64,000 bases of DNA from positions 1 through 64,000 of the forward strand of contig CAYZTZ010000002.1 in the NCBI GenBank assembly GCA_964481255.1, written 5' to 3'. Below the pieces are notes generated by a model. That model saw only the letters and a program-made list of their open reading frames with translations, ran no database searches and was not told the DNA's origin. Shown one piece after another: positions 18,507-28,100 of the stretch. A program made the translations under genes and the position numbers. Each line of letters starts with the position of its first letter. Position 1 is the stretch's first letter. The DNA comes from UBA6911 sp964481255. Lineage in GTDB: Bacteria; Acidobacteriota; UBA6911.

Positions 18507-18595
18507 GGCCCGGCGTCTGAAGCCAATCCGCCGGCCGGCCGATATGTTGCAGGAAGGCTGTTTGAAACGATGCATGCTATCGGAGGACTGAGAGT

Positions 18596-20074
18596 TTGAC
18601 ACTTTTGACCCGAAAAATCCTGCCTTTGCTTTTTGCCATCGCCCTTGTCGCGCTCACGCTCCCTCTGGAATCGGCTGCCGGCTCCCTGGAGACGATCCAG
18701 ACGAAGATCGACCGGTTTCTGAAGCGTCCCGGAGTCCGCTCCGCGGATTGGGGCATCCGTGTTCTGGACCCGGCTGCCGGCGAAATCCTGGTTGAAGTCA
18801 ACGCGGATAAGACGTTTCTGCCCGCATCGGTCCTGAAGCTGGTCACGACGTCGGCGGCCCTGGAAAAGCTCGGGCCCGACTACCGGTATAGGACCGGGGT
18901 GTATACCAATGGGTCCCTGGGGCCGGAGGGCATTCTATCGGGCGATTTGATTCTCGTCGCCCGCGGGGATCCCCATTTGACGGATGGCGGCGGAGAAACG
19001 TCGAGCGGATCGGGGCTGACGGAGCTGGCGGACAAAATCCGGCAATGGGGGATCCGGCAAATCCAGGGCGACCTTATAGGCGACGAGAGCTATTTCGATG
19101 TGGGTTACAACGAAAAAGTCCGGATGGCGCGCGCCCTGCAGTCTTCGAATGGCGCCCCGATCAACGCGTTCTGCGTCCACAACAACATCCTCCGGCTGCA
19201 GGCGAGTCCGTCCGAGCGCAAACGTGCCGTCCGCATCGCGGTCGAACCGCAGACCTCCTATTTCAGCATTCGAAACCGGGCGACTACGGGCGGACCCAAA
19301 TCGAAGCGGACCATCCACGCCCGCCTGGTCAGGGCGAAGAAACAGATCCTCGTCTCCGGTGTCCTCCCTTCGACGAAAACCTACATCCAGTACATTGTCC
19401 TGGAAAACCCCGGCGAGGTGGCCGCGGCCATGCTTAAGGACGAACTGGAGAAGCTCGGCATACGCGTGCGCGGCGGCATCAAAATCCGCCGCAGCGGCGA
19501 TGTCTCGCAGCAGGAGCGCAAGCGCTGGCGCCTGCTGGCCGAGCATGAGTCTCAGCCGCTGATCCGGTCGCTTCAAATCATCAACAAAGAAAGTCAGAAC
19601 CTCCACGCAGAGATGCTGCTTCGCACGCTGGGCGCCGAGCTGAAGGGCAGCGGCACCAACCGCGCGGGGCTGGAGGCCGTTCAGGAGTTTCTGGTCGAGG
19701 CCGGGATCTATAGCGATCGCGTCCATATCGACGACGGATGCGGCCTATCCAGGGATAACCTGGTTACGCCGCGCTTCCAGACCTCGCTGCTGGAATTCCT
19801 CTCCAGGCGCCCCTATTTCGATCTTTATTTCAACACCCTCGCCGTCAGCGGAATCGACGGCACGTTAAAACACCGCCTTTCGGCCGGGCAGACCAGGGGC
19901 TACGTCTATGCCAAGACGGGCACCCTTCACGGCGTGACGGCCCTCTCGGGTTATATCATCACACGATCGGGCCGGAACCTTGTGTTCAGCATTTTTGCCA
20001 ACCGCGTCCGGGCCGAAGAACGCGTTAAAAAAACCATTGACGAGATCTGTTCCCTTTTCGTGAATCAATACTGA
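18596..20074 (+). CDS. dacB: D-alanyl-D-alanine carboxypeptidase/endopeptidase (PBP4 type)
   Basis: This is a periplasmic class C penicillin-binding protein that trims or cuts peptidoglycan cross-links. An N-terminal signal peptide (residues 1 to about 27, ending in ESAAG) leads to the SxxK motif SVLK near residue 79. The SxN-type motif is SRDN in GLSRDNLVT, and the KTG motif is KTGTLHGV near the C-terminus. The large insert between SxxK and SxN is typical of PBP4. A TTG start is used because GGAGGA lies at correct spacing. The stop overlaps the moaD start by one base. Confidence 0.94.
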   Translation: MTLLTRKILPLLFAIALVALTLPLESAAGSLETIQTKIDRFLKRPGVRSADWGIRVLDPAAGEILVEVNADKTFLPASVLKLVTTSAALEKLGPDYRYRTGVYTNGSLGPEGILSGDLILVARGDPHLTDGGGETSSGSGLTELADKIRQWGIRQIQGDLIGDESYFDVGYNEKVRMARALQSSNGAPINAFCVHNNILRLQASPSERKRAVRIAVEPQTSYFSIRNRATTGGPKSKRTIHARLVRAKKQILVSGVLPSTKTYIQYIVLENPGEVAAAMLKDELEKLGIRVRGGIKIRRSGDVSQQERKRWRLLAEHESQPLIRSLQIINKESQNLHAEMLLRTLGAELKGSGTNRAGLEAVQEFLVEAGIYSDRVHIDDGCGLSRDNLVTPRFQTSLLEFLSRRPYFDLYFNTLAVSGIDGTLKHRLSAGQTRGYVYAKTGTLHGVTALSGYIITRSGRNLVFSIFANRVRAEERVKKTIDEICSLFVNQY

Positions 20075-20319
20075 TGAGCCTTCGTGTTCTGTTTTTTGCG
20101 TCTCTTGCGGACATGGCGGGGACGCGGGAGATGATCGTGGATCCCGAAGGATTCACCGACGTGAAATCCGTCTTCGACAAAATGGCACGGGATTTCCCTT
20201 CGCTGGAGAAATACCGTTCCTCCGTTCTGTTTGCTCTGAACTCCGAATTCGCCGATCCCGGCGCGCCGGTCCGGGACGGCGATGAAATCGCGTTTTTTCC
20301 GCCGGTCAGCGGAGGCTAG
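20074..20319 (+). CDS. moaD: Molybdopterin synthase sulfur carrier subunit MoaD
   Basis: MoaD is a ubiquitin-like protein whose C-terminal thiocarboxylate supplies sulfur to precursor Z. The 81-residue protein ends in the required Gly-Gly (PPVSGG), has the beta-grasp pattern, and carries the DGDEIAFFPPVSGG tail. It starts inside the dacB stop (TGATG) and is followed immediately by moaE, so the three genes are one transcript. The partnership with a cell-wall enzyme is probably only transcriptional. Confidence 0.95.
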   Translation: MSLRVLFFASLADMAGTREMIVDPEGFTDVKSVFDKMARDFPSLEKYRSSVLFALNSEFADPGAPVRDGDEIAFFPPVSGG

Positions 20320-20320
20320 C

Positions 20321-20737
20321 ATGTATCGCCTTGTGCGGGAACCCATCGACGTCCAAAGCATCGCCGACGGCCTGCGCAGGCCCGAGGACGGCGCGCTGGT
20401 TATTTTCGAGGGCGTGGTCCGCAATCATGCGGACGGGAAGGGCGTCCTCCGTCTCGAATACGACGGGTATGAACCGATGGCCCTCAAGAAGCTTGAAGAA
20501 ATCGGCTCGCGCGCCAAATCGGAATTCGCGATTCGGGATATCGCCGTCGTCCACCGGCTCGGCCCGATGGATGTGGGCGAATGCAGCGTCGCCATTGTCG
20601 TGGCCTCGGCCCATCGCGCGCCCGCCTTCGACGCGTGCCGTTTCGCCATCGACGCCATCAAGAAGATCGTGCCGATATGGAAAAAGGAGTTCTACGAGGA
20701 CGGCGAAGTCTGGATCGAGGGTGAACACGGGAAGTGA
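20321..20737 (+). CDS. moaE: Molybdopterin synthase catalytic subunit MoaE
   Basis: MoaE converts precursor Z to molybdopterin using MoaD thiocarboxylate. The 138-residue protein has the family segments GALVIFEGVVRNHADG, LEYDGYEPMA, VVHRLGPMDVGE, the ASAHR segment, and the C-terminal lysine-rich VPIWKKEFYEDGEVWIEG containing the catalytic lysines. The ATG at 20321 sits 6 nt after GGAGG, which overlaps the end of moaD. No other molybdenum cofactor genes are in the window apart from the uncertain carrier protein at 8901. Confidence 0.95.
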   Translation: MYRLVREPIDVQSIADGLRRPEDGALVIFEGVVRNHADGKGVLRLEYDGYEPMALKKLEEIGSRAKSEFAIRDIAVVHRLGPMDVGECSVAIVVASAHRAPAFDACRFAIDAIKKIVPIWKKEFYEDGEVWIEGEHGK

Positions 20738-20781
20738 CACGCGCCGCTCGATAACAGACGGCTTCCGCTTTGGCCGTGCGC

Positions 20782-21381
20782 CTATAATTCATGGCGGTGT
20801 TCGAGGGCTTTGGACATCGTCACCTCGTCGGCGAACTCCAGGTCGCTCCCAACCGGAACCCCCAGGGCGATGCGGCTGACCTTGACACCGATCGGTTTGA
20901 GGAGCTTGGCAAGGTAGATGGCCGTCGCCTCGCCCTCCACCGTGGGGTTGGTCGCCAGGATGATTTCACGCACCTTCCCTTCCCGAAGTCTTTCCAGCAG
21001 ATTCTTGAGCCGGAGATCCTCGGGGCCCACGCCGTTGATGGGCGAAAGGGCCCCGTGCAGCACGTGGTACTGGCCGTGATACTCGCGGGTTCTTTCGATG
21101 GCGAGGATGTCGTGAGGCTCCTCGACGACGCAGATCGTCTCGCTCGACCGGCCGGAGCCGGCGCAGTAGCGGCAGGGATCCCGATCCGAAAAATTGTTGC
21201 ACCGGGAACAGAAGCCTATTTTTTCCTTCGCCTCCAGGATCGCGGAGCTCAGGCGTTCGGCGTCCTCCCTGGGGCGGCGCAGGACGCTGAAGGCCAGCCG
21301 GGTGGCGCTCTTGGGGCCGATGCCCGGGAGTTTGCGGAATTCGTCGATCAGCCTTTCAATGGGCTCCGCGTAGTCGCTCAT
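20782..21381 (-). CDS. recR: Recombination mediator RecR
   Basis: RecR works with RecO/RecF to load RecA at ssDNA gaps. The 199-residue protein has the helix-hairpin-helix segment LPGIGPKSATRLAF, a four-cysteine zinc motif (CSRC and CRYC), and the Toprim domain starting at TICVVEEPHDILAIE, with the HVLHGALSPINGVGPEDL motif. The start codon overlaps the dnaX stop by 4 bp (ATGA), the common dnaX-recR arrangement that suggests translational coupling. Confidence 0.97.
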   Translation of the reverse strand: MSDYAEPIERLIDEFRKLPGIGPKSATRLAFSVLRRPREDAERLSSAILEAKEKIGFCSRCNNFSDRDPCRYCAGSGRSSETICVVEEPHDILAIERTREYHGQYHVLHGALSPINGVGPEDLRLKNLLERLREGKVREIILATNPTVEGEATAIYLAKLLKPIGVKVSRIALGVPVGSDLEFADEVTMSKALEHRHEL

Positions 21382-23105
21382 GAGTCGGTCTCTTCCGCCT
21401 TGACCGGTCCCGGGAATATGTCAAGGAAAGACTTTATGACAGGTTCCCGTTTCGCCTTTTCCAGAAGATCGCCGCCCTCGGGAGAAACCGCCGGCTCGGG
21501 CTTCGGGTCCGACGGGCTCCGCCCTTCGCCGGAAACGGGCTCGCTGAGAATCACCGCGACCTTTCTTCCGGCGACCTTTTCGGCCGCCTGCTGGATGGCG
21601 GGCAGGTTTTCCTTTATCCGGCGCCGGCAGAAGTCGCTGATCGTATCCGACTCGAGCAGGACTTTGTCGCCCTCGAGCCGCGCACGCTCCAATGTCAGCA
21701 GCGTGGATTCGAGAGACTCCCGTCCCACCGCCGAGGCGATCTCCATCAAAAACTCTCTCGGATCCCGCATGGAAGACGCTCCGCCCGGCGCAGCGTTTCC
21801 CGACCGGAGAGTCTGAGATTCCCTCTCCCCGGTTTCCGCCGCCCTGAGGGGAGCTGAAGCGGCGGCCCGGCCCGGGACAGGTTGAGGCGGCGCCTCCTGT
21901 CTTGTCCGCGCCGCGGGCGCGGGGCCGGGCAAGCCTAAACCGCTTTCAGTTTTCGGCGCGTAGCTCCCCCGCGGCATCGACGCGAATTCGGCGATCACAT
22001 CCTCGAGGGACCGCAGCTTCGAAATATGGGCAAGCTCGATAAGGCTCATCTCCAGCTGGAAACGGGGCTGCGTCGTGTATTTCATGCCGGTCTCGACCTT
22101 CTGGAACGCGTCGAACAGCCGCAGCAGGTCCTCTCTGGAAAAAAGATCCGCCTGTCGCCGGAGTTCCGGGAGAACGCTCTCGGGGATTCCCAGCAGCGCC
22201 GGCTCGTCGATTCCGGCCTTCAACACCATGAGGTTGCGGAACTGTCCGGAGAGCCGGCGCACGAAATTGTTCAGATCCTGCCCCGACGCGACAAGATCCG
22301 CGACCACCTTGAGGATAGCGGCCAGATCGTTTTGCGCGACCGCCCGCACGGTCTCTCCCAGGATTTTCGGCTCGACCAACCCGAGCAGCGTCGTGACATC
22401 CTCGTCACGAACCCTCTCGCCGCTGAAGGCGATCACCTGATCCAGAGCCGACATGGCGTCCCTCATGCTTCCGCCGCTGGAAAACACCACCTGTTCCAGA
22501 GCGGCGTCGCTGATCTCGATCCCTTCGGACTCCGCAATCCGTCGCAAGCGGTCGAGGATCAGGGGGTAGGAGATGAGCTTGAAGCTGTACTGCTGACAAC
22601 GGGAGAGTATCGTCGCGGGAATCTTGTGGTATTCCGTGGTGGCCATGATGAAGACCACGCGAGGCGGCGGTTCCTCGAGAGTCTTGAGAAGCGCGCTGAA
22701 CGCCGAGTTGCTGAGCATGTGGACTTCGTCGATGATGAAGATCTTGTTCCGGTCGCGCGCGGGACTGTAGCGCGCCTGTTCGATGAGCTGGCGCACGTTG
22801 TCCACGCCGGTATTGGAGGCGGCGTCGATTTCAAGCACGTCCATGGAGTTGCCCGCCGCGATCTCGACGCAGGAGACACAGCAACCGCACGGCTCCCCCG
22901 GACCGCCGCCGTGGCAGTTCAGAGCCTTTGCCAGGATGCGCGCCGTGGTCGTCTTCCCGCTGCCGCGCGGTCCGGAGAAAAGGAAAGCGTGAGCGACGCG
23001 GCCGCTCTGCAGGGCGTTCAGAAGCGTGCGGGATACATGCGGCTGTCCCACGATTTCGTGGAAGTTCTGAGGACGCCATTTGCGGGCCAGGACCTGATAT
23101 TGCAT
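21378..23105 (-). CDS. dnaX: DNA polymerase III subunits gamma/tau
   Basis: DnaX is the ATPase of the clamp-loader complex. The 575-residue protein has Walker A GPRGSGKTT, a zinc-binding cluster (C followed by CGCCVSC), Walker B FIIDEVHML, sensor 1 region ATTEYHKIP, the SRC arginine finger segment, and a Pro/Ala-rich linker before a C-terminal tau-like domain. I start at MQYQVLARKWRPQNF; a GTG 12 codons upstream would lie inside the SRP RNA gene. No clear ribosome binding site is visible. I saw no obvious slippery A-run for gamma production. Confidence 0.96.
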   Translation of the reverse strand: MQYQVLARKWRPQNFHEIVGQPHVSRTLLNALQSGRVAHAFLFSGPRGSGKTTTARILAKALNCHGGGPGEPCGCCVSCVEIAAGNSMDVLEIDAASNTGVDNVRQLIEQARYSPARDRNKIFIIDEVHMLSNSAFSALLKTLEEPPPRVVFIMATTEYHKIPATILSRCQQYSFKLISYPLILDRLRRIAESEGIEISDAALEQVVFSSGGSMRDAMSALDQVIAFSGERVRDEDVTTLLGLVEPKILGETVRAVAQNDLAAILKVVADLVASGQDLNNFVRRLSGQFRNLMVLKAGIDEPALLGIPESVLPELRRQADLFSREDLLRLFDAFQKVETGMKYTTQPRFQLEMSLIELAHISKLRSLEDVIAEFASMPRGSYAPKTESGLGLPGPAPAARTRQEAPPQPVPGRAAASAPLRAAETGERESQTLRSGNAAPGGASSMRDPREFLMEIASAVGRESLESTLLTLERARLEGDKVLLESDTISDFCRRRIKENLPAIQQAAEKVAGRKVAVILSEPVSGEGRSPSDPKPEPAVSPEGGDLLEKAKREPVIKSFLDIFPGPVKAEETDS

Positions 23106-23117
23106 AGGCGGAAGGGC

Positions 23118-23220
23118 CGGGCCCCGGGGAACCTGTTGCACATATAGTTGGCCTCTTAATGCTGCTTCCTTCCGGACCTGACATGGTTCGAGGATTATAT
23201 TGCACAGGGCCCGGAGCCCG
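23118..23220 (-). ncRNA. ffs: Signal recognition particle RNA (4.5S, small bacterial type)
   Basis: The minus strand carries the conserved SRP domain IV: CATGTCAGGTCC, GGAAGGAAGCAGC and ATTAAG, with the GGAAG tetraloop region and the asymmetric loop. Outer arms CGGGCTCCGGG and CCCCGGGGCCCG pair to close a hairpin of about 100 nt. It sits directly upstream of dnaX, an arrangement found in many bacteria. Exact ends are estimated from the pairing. Confidence 0.93.
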
Positions 23221-23245
23221 TCATGGTTTGCGCTCCGAAAAGCTC

Positions 23246-23274
23246 ATGTTACGGCATCCCCGCGGCGGAGACAA
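23246..23274 (-). promoter_or_regulatory. Possible promoter of ffs-dnaX-recR
   Basis: On the minus strand TTGTCT (23274-23269) and TAACAT (23251-23246) are 17 nt apart, about 26 nt upstream of the mapped 5' end of the SRP RNA. Each box matches four of six consensus bases. Its upstream edge touches the first heptamer repeat unit. Confidence 0.35.
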
Positions 23275-23306
23275 GCGGTAAAAAGCGGTCAGCGGTCAGC
23301 GGTTAG

Positions 23307-23406
23307 NNNNNNNNNNNNNNNNNNNNNNNNNNNNNNNNNNNNNNNNNNNNNNNNNNNNNNNNNNNNNNNNNNNNNNNNNNNNNNNNNNNNNNNNNNNNNN
23401 NNNNNN
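23307..23406. other. Assembly gap (100 N)
   Basis: Exactly 100 consecutive Ns, the conventional filler for a scaffold join of unknown length. Identical AGCGGTCAGCGGTTAG sequence flanks it on both sides. Confidence 0.99.
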
Positions 23407-23441
23407 AGCGGTCAGCGGTTAGATTGATTGAGGCAGGACCT

Positions 23442-23576
23442 TTAAGAAACTTTCAGTGGATTTTTATCGGGCTTATTGACATCAGGTCGCGGGGCCTTGA
23501 ACACAGCGCCAATCCCGGATTTATCCAAGCTGATTGGGTCGATTTGGAACTTCTCCTCTAAAATATAAGAGGCCAT
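23442..23576 (-). CDS. Small ORF (44 aa) in the core of repeat element B
   Basis: An ATG preceded by GGAG at 6-nt spacing opens a 44-codon frame that ends at TAA before the left array. The predicted peptide begins MASYILEEKFQIDPISLD and continues with KSGIGAVFKAP and a basic, proline-containing tail ending NPLKVS. It has no membrane segment. Composition is balanced and protein-like, and its codons include AT-ending ones (TTA, ATT, AAT) that are less common in neighbouring GC-rich genes. I recognise no family. It could be a small gene carried by the repeat element or a chance frame. Confidence 0.4.
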   Translation of the reverse strand: MASYILEEKFQIDPISLDKSGIGAVFKAPRPDVNKPDKNPLKVS

Positions 23577-23751
23577 TATTAACTCCACGCACAGATATCG
23601 TCCGCCAACCGCTAACCGCTGACCGCTGACCGCTGTCTTTCACTCCACTTTGAAATAATCCCTAAACAACGACCTCTGATCTGCGTATTATATAGGGTCG
23701 CTTTAAGAATAGATGTGCAGCTGTCGGATGTCTTGGAAACGATTGGGGATC

Positions 23752-25122
23752 ATGAAGACATTGGTTGAAATGAGGGCGATCCAGCGCCTATCCTGGAATT
23801 GTATTTTGATTTTGGCACTTTTCGCTTCGATAACGACCGGATGCGGGGGGAGCGGTACTAAGAACGGCGATACCAGGGGCGGCCCGCCGGGAAAGATGGG
23901 CGCGGGCACGGCCGGACGCGGAGGGGGTCCCGGGCTCATGCCTGAAGTTGCGATCCGGACCACGAACCCGAAGCGGATATCCATTGAACGGAATGTGGAT
24001 CTGGCGGGATCCCTGATATCCCCCGACCAGGCGAGGGTCAGCAGCGAGGTCGCCGGCGTTGTGCGCCAGGTTTTCGTGGAGCTTGGACAGGAAGTCCGGG
24101 CCGGCCAGGTCGTTGTCAAATTGGACCCCCGGGAGCTGGAACTGGCTCTGCAGCGGGCTCAAAGCCAGCTGAAGCAGACCGAAGCGCAGCTCGGCATCGA
24201 CGGCGTGCGGGTAAAGGACCCGCTGCCGGACGAGCAGATTTCCTCCGTGCGCCTGGCCATCGCCAACCGCGACGACGCCCTGGCGCAGCTCCGGAGGGCT
24301 CAGAGGCTCCGGAGCCAGAACCTGCTTTCTCAGGCGGATCTGGATGCGGCGCAAACAAGGGTCAAGGTCACCGAAGCGAATTATCAGGCGGCGCTTGAAG
24401 CCGTGCAGAGCCTGAAGGCGACCCTCCAGGAGCGCCGCAAGGCCGTCGAGCTCGCGCAGAAGAAGCTGGACGACACGGACATACGCGCCTCCGTCTCCGG
24501 TCAGATCGCCGAGCGTCTGGTTCAGCAGGGTGAGTACATCCGTGAAAACACCCCGGTGGTCACGATCGTGCAGATGAACCCCCTTAAATTAAAGACGGCC
24601 ATTCAGGAGCGCTACGCCGGCGCCGTGCGCCCGGGCCTCGCCGCGGAGTTTGCCGTCGAATCCGCCCCAGGTAGAAAATTTCGAGGCACCGTCGCCCATG
24701 TGAGTCCGTCGGTGGATCAGGCCACGCGGACGTTCCCGGTCGAGATCCTGGTGGATAACAGCGACCGACAGCTCAAGCCCGGTTTCTTCGCCAAGGGCGT
24801 GATTTTCACCCGCCGCGACGAAAATGTTCTCGCCGTGCCGGCCGAGGCGGTATCGACCTTGGCGGGCGTGTCCAACGTCTACGTCATTGAGAGCGGCAAG
24901 GCCAGGCAGCAGACGGTTTCCCTGGGAATCCGCACCGACGGCCTTTACGAAGTCCTCGGCGGATTGAACGGCGACGAGATCCTGGCGGCCAGCAACCTGA
25001 CGTTCCTGGCCACCGGAGTGCCCGTCAGGATCATGGGATCCGACTCTCCCGCCTTGCCGCCGGGCAGCACGGCGGAACCGGAGCCCGGAAGCGGCGGGGG
25101 CGCAAGGGGAGGTCGCTCATGA
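23752..25122 (+). CDS. RND efflux periplasmic adaptor (membrane fusion protein), lipoprotein
   Basis: The 456-residue protein is a HlyD/AcrA-type adaptor linking an inner-membrane RND pump to an outer-membrane channel. The N-terminal hydrophobic segment ends in a lipobox-like ITTGC, predicting lipid anchoring. A Gly-rich linker follows. Then come the lipoyl half-motifs (VSSEVAGVVRQVFVELGQEVRAGQVV region), a long alpha-hairpin coiled coil (about residues 130-240), the second lipoyl half, and a beta-barrel. The ATG at 23752 follows GGGG. The stop overlaps the pump gene by 4 bp. No outer-membrane TolC-type gene is adjacent. Confidence 0.92.
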   Translation: MKTLVEMRAIQRLSWNCILILALFASITTGCGGSGTKNGDTRGGPPGKMGAGTAGRGGGPGLMPEVAIRTTNPKRISIERNVDLAGSLISPDQARVSSEVAGVVRQVFVELGQEVRAGQVVVKLDPRELELALQRAQSQLKQTEAQLGIDGVRVKDPLPDEQISSVRLAIANRDDALAQLRRAQRLRSQNLLSQADLDAAQTRVKVTEANYQAALEAVQSLKATLQERRKAVELAQKKLDDTDIRASVSGQIAERLVQQGEYIRENTPVVTIVQMNPLKLKTAIQERYAGAVRPGLAAEFAVESAPGRKFRGTVAHVSPSVDQATRTFPVEILVDNSDRQLKPGFFAKGVIFTRRDENVLAVPAEAVSTLAGVSNVYVIESGKARQQTVSLGIRTDGLYEVLGGLNGDEILAASNLTFLATGVPVRIMGSDSPALPPGSTAEPEPGSGGGARGGRS

Positions 25123-28100
25123 AGATCGCAGATGTCAGCATCCGGCGCCCCGTCTTCGCTTTCATGATGTCCTGCGCCATCGTCGTCCTGGGCATCGCCT
25201 CCTATAACCAGCTCGGACTCGATCTCATGCCCAAGACCGACTATCCCATGGTCGGGGTGAGAACCAGCCTGCCGGGAGCCAGCGCGGAGGAGGTGGAAAG
25301 CCAGATCACCAAGCCGATCGAGGAAGCGGTGAACACCATCGCCGGTATCGATGAATTACGTTCCATGTCGCGGCAGGGATTTTCCATGGTCATGATCACC
25401 TTCGTTCTGGAAAGGGACATCGAAGCCGCAATCCAGGACGTGCGCGACAAGGTCGCCACGATCGTCAATCAGTTCCCGAGGGATACTCTGGCTCCCGTCA
25501 TCATGAAGAACGACCCTGACGCGGATCCCATTCTGACGGTCGCGGTCTCCGGATCCCGTTCCCAGAAGGAAATCAGCCAGATCGTGGATAAGCAGATCAA
25601 ACAGGTGCTGGAGACGGTGGAGGACGTCGGCGAAGTGACTTTCACGGGGGACCGGCGACGCGAGATTCAGCTGTTGCTGAATGAGGACCGCATGAACGCT
25701 TACGGACTCACCGTCGACCAGGTCCGCAACGCCGTCCAGAGACAGAACGTGGAGATTCCCGGAGGGAGCTTCCTGGCAGGTCCCGCCGAAATCGCCCTGC
25801 GGACCATGGGGCGCATCCAGAACGTCGAGGATTTCAACAATATCATCATCGCTTACAGCGGAGGCTCGGTCATCCGTTTCCGCGATATCGGGCGGGTGCT
25901 GGACACCGTCGAGGAACCCCGCAGCGTCTCGCGTTTGGACGGGCGCGAGGCCGTTTCGCTCAGCATCAGGAAACAGTCGGGCACGAACACCGTCAAGGTC
26001 GTGGATGCCGTTCTGGAGCGGCTCGAGCGCATCAAGAAGACGCTGCCGCCGGACATCCTCGTGCAGACGACGCGGGACCAGTCGGTCTTCATCCGCCGCT
26101 CCTTCAATGAAATTCAGCATCACCTCATCCTGGGCGGTATCCTCGCCAGCATCGTTGTTTTTATCTTCATGCGCAATGTCCGATCCACCCTCATCGCAGC
26201 TCTGGCGATCCCGACGTCCATCATCGGCACCTTCACCGTCATGCGGGCTCTGGGCTTCACCCTGAACAATATGACGATGCTGGCGCTCTCGCTGGCCACC
26301 GGCATCGTCATCGACGACGCAATCGTGGTTCTGGAAAACATTTTCCGATATGTCGAGGAGAAAAAGGTCGCGCCCAAGATTGCGGCCTCCAGGGCGACGA
26401 GCGAGATCGGGCTGGCTGTCATGGCCACCACCTTGTCGCTGGTCGTCATATTCCTGCCCATGGCGTTCATGACGGGAATGGTGGGCCAGTATTTTTACAG
26501 CTTCGGCATCGTGTCCGCTTTCGCTTTCATTATCTCGATGTTCGTGTCCTTCACCCTGACGCCCGCCCTATGCAGCGTCTGGCTGAGACCGGTGGACGCG
26601 CGGCATCGAACCTCGAAATCACGCGGCTTTTACGCCCTCATCGACCGCAGTTACGGAGCCATGCTCGGCTGGAGCCTGCGCCACCGACCCTCCATCGTCC
26701 TGATAGCGTTCGCCGTCGTCGCCTCGGCCGCGATCCTCTTTCCCCGTGTGGGCAAAGAACTCGTTCCCGATGACGACCAGAGCGAATACAGCGTCAACAT
26801 CAGGCTTCCTCAGGGAACCAGTTTCTGGCGAACGGATGAATATGTAAGGCCGATCGAGGAGGGGCTCCGGAAACAGCCCGAAGTGCAAACGGTTTTCGCG
26901 ACCGTCAGCGCCGGGACGGCCAACTTCTATGTGGGCCTGACGCCGCTCGAGGATCGTGACATATCGCAGCAGGAATTGATCCGCAGGGCGCGCGCCTATG
27001 TAAACCGGTTCACGGGGGCCCGGATAAGCGTTTCAGGCGGCACCGATATATCAGGCACCTCCACGTCGAGCGCAGGCGGGAGGCGCGGCGGCCCGGGCAT
27101 GGGGACCAACCGGGTTCAACTGCAGATCCAGGGGCCCGAACTCCAGCAATTGCAGACCTACGCCACGGAACTGCTGGACCGGATACGCACCATTCCGGGT
27201 ATTGTGGACGCGAACTCCAATTTTGAAGAGTCCTCGCCCGAACTGCGCGTCCGAATCGACCGCACGCGCGCCGCGGATCTCGGCGTTTCCATCGATTCGC
27301 TGGCCTCCAATCTCCGCCTGCTAGTCGGCGGGGATGAAGTTTCCAAATACAAGGAGGGCGACGATCAGTTTTCGGTTAAACTGAGACTGGATGAGCAGTT
27401 CCGGAATGACCCGGCCAGGATGGGGGAACTGCTGGTACCCGGCGCCGGCGGGCGCCCCGTCAAGGTGGGCGAGATCGCCACTCTCACGCTGGAGCCGGGT
27501 CCCGCCAACATCGACCGCTATAACCGGCAGCGTCAGGTCTCCCTGATGGCCGGCCTTGACGGGATTCCGCTGCAGACCGCGATTGACGCCATCCAAAAAA
27601 AAGCGGACGAAATGAATCTGAAACCGGGCTACGCGGTGGTTCTCGGAGGCAGCGCCCGAATGCTGAGCCAGGCTTCCGGCGACTTCGTCATGGCCGTCAC
27701 TCTTGCCGTGATTTTCATCTATATGGTCCTGGCCTCCCAGTTCAACAGTCTCATCCATCCGCTCACGATCATGACGGCGATCCCTTTGAGCCTTCCTTGC
27801 GGATTGTTCTCTCTGATGCTCTTCGGCATGACGGTCAACGTGTACAGCGCCATCGGGCTGATGATGCTGTTTGGAATTGTAAAGAAGAACTCCATCCTCC
27901 AGGTGGATTATACGAACACGCTGATCGCCCAGGGTATGGAACGTAACGAGGCCATCGTTGCAGCGAATCATGTCCGCCTCCGGCCGATTCTCATGACGAC
28001 GATCGCCATCGTGGCCGGCATGCTGCCGATTGCTTTGGGCCGGGGCGCCGGATCGCTTTCGCGCGCGTCCATGGCCGTGACGATCATCGGCGGTCAGCTT

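Larger units (their letters stand above)
23274..23634. repeat. AGCGGTY element (locus B): inverted heptamer arrays around a core, with assembly gap
   Basis: The left side has a lone agcggta (23274), then agcggtc, agcggtc, agcggtt, ag (23284-23306), then 100 Ns, then agcggtc, agcggtt, ag (23407-23422). The right side has aaccgct, aaccgct, gaccgct, gaccgct (23607-23634), the reverse complement of the unit. The sequence agcggtcagcggttag is perfectly inverted across the 184-bp core 23423-23606. The gap falling inside the array indicates that the assembler could not resolve the repeat, so the array may be longer than shown. Confidence 0.85.

Noticed and set aside
23106..23141. Upstream GTG start for dnaX giving 12 extra residues
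   Set aside because: It lies inside the SRP RNA gene, and the DnaX family begins at the MQYQVLARKWRP position.
23200..23427. 75-codon plus-strand frame running across the Ns
   Set aside because: It is defined through unknown bases and overlaps the SRP RNA and repeat array. It carries no protein feature.
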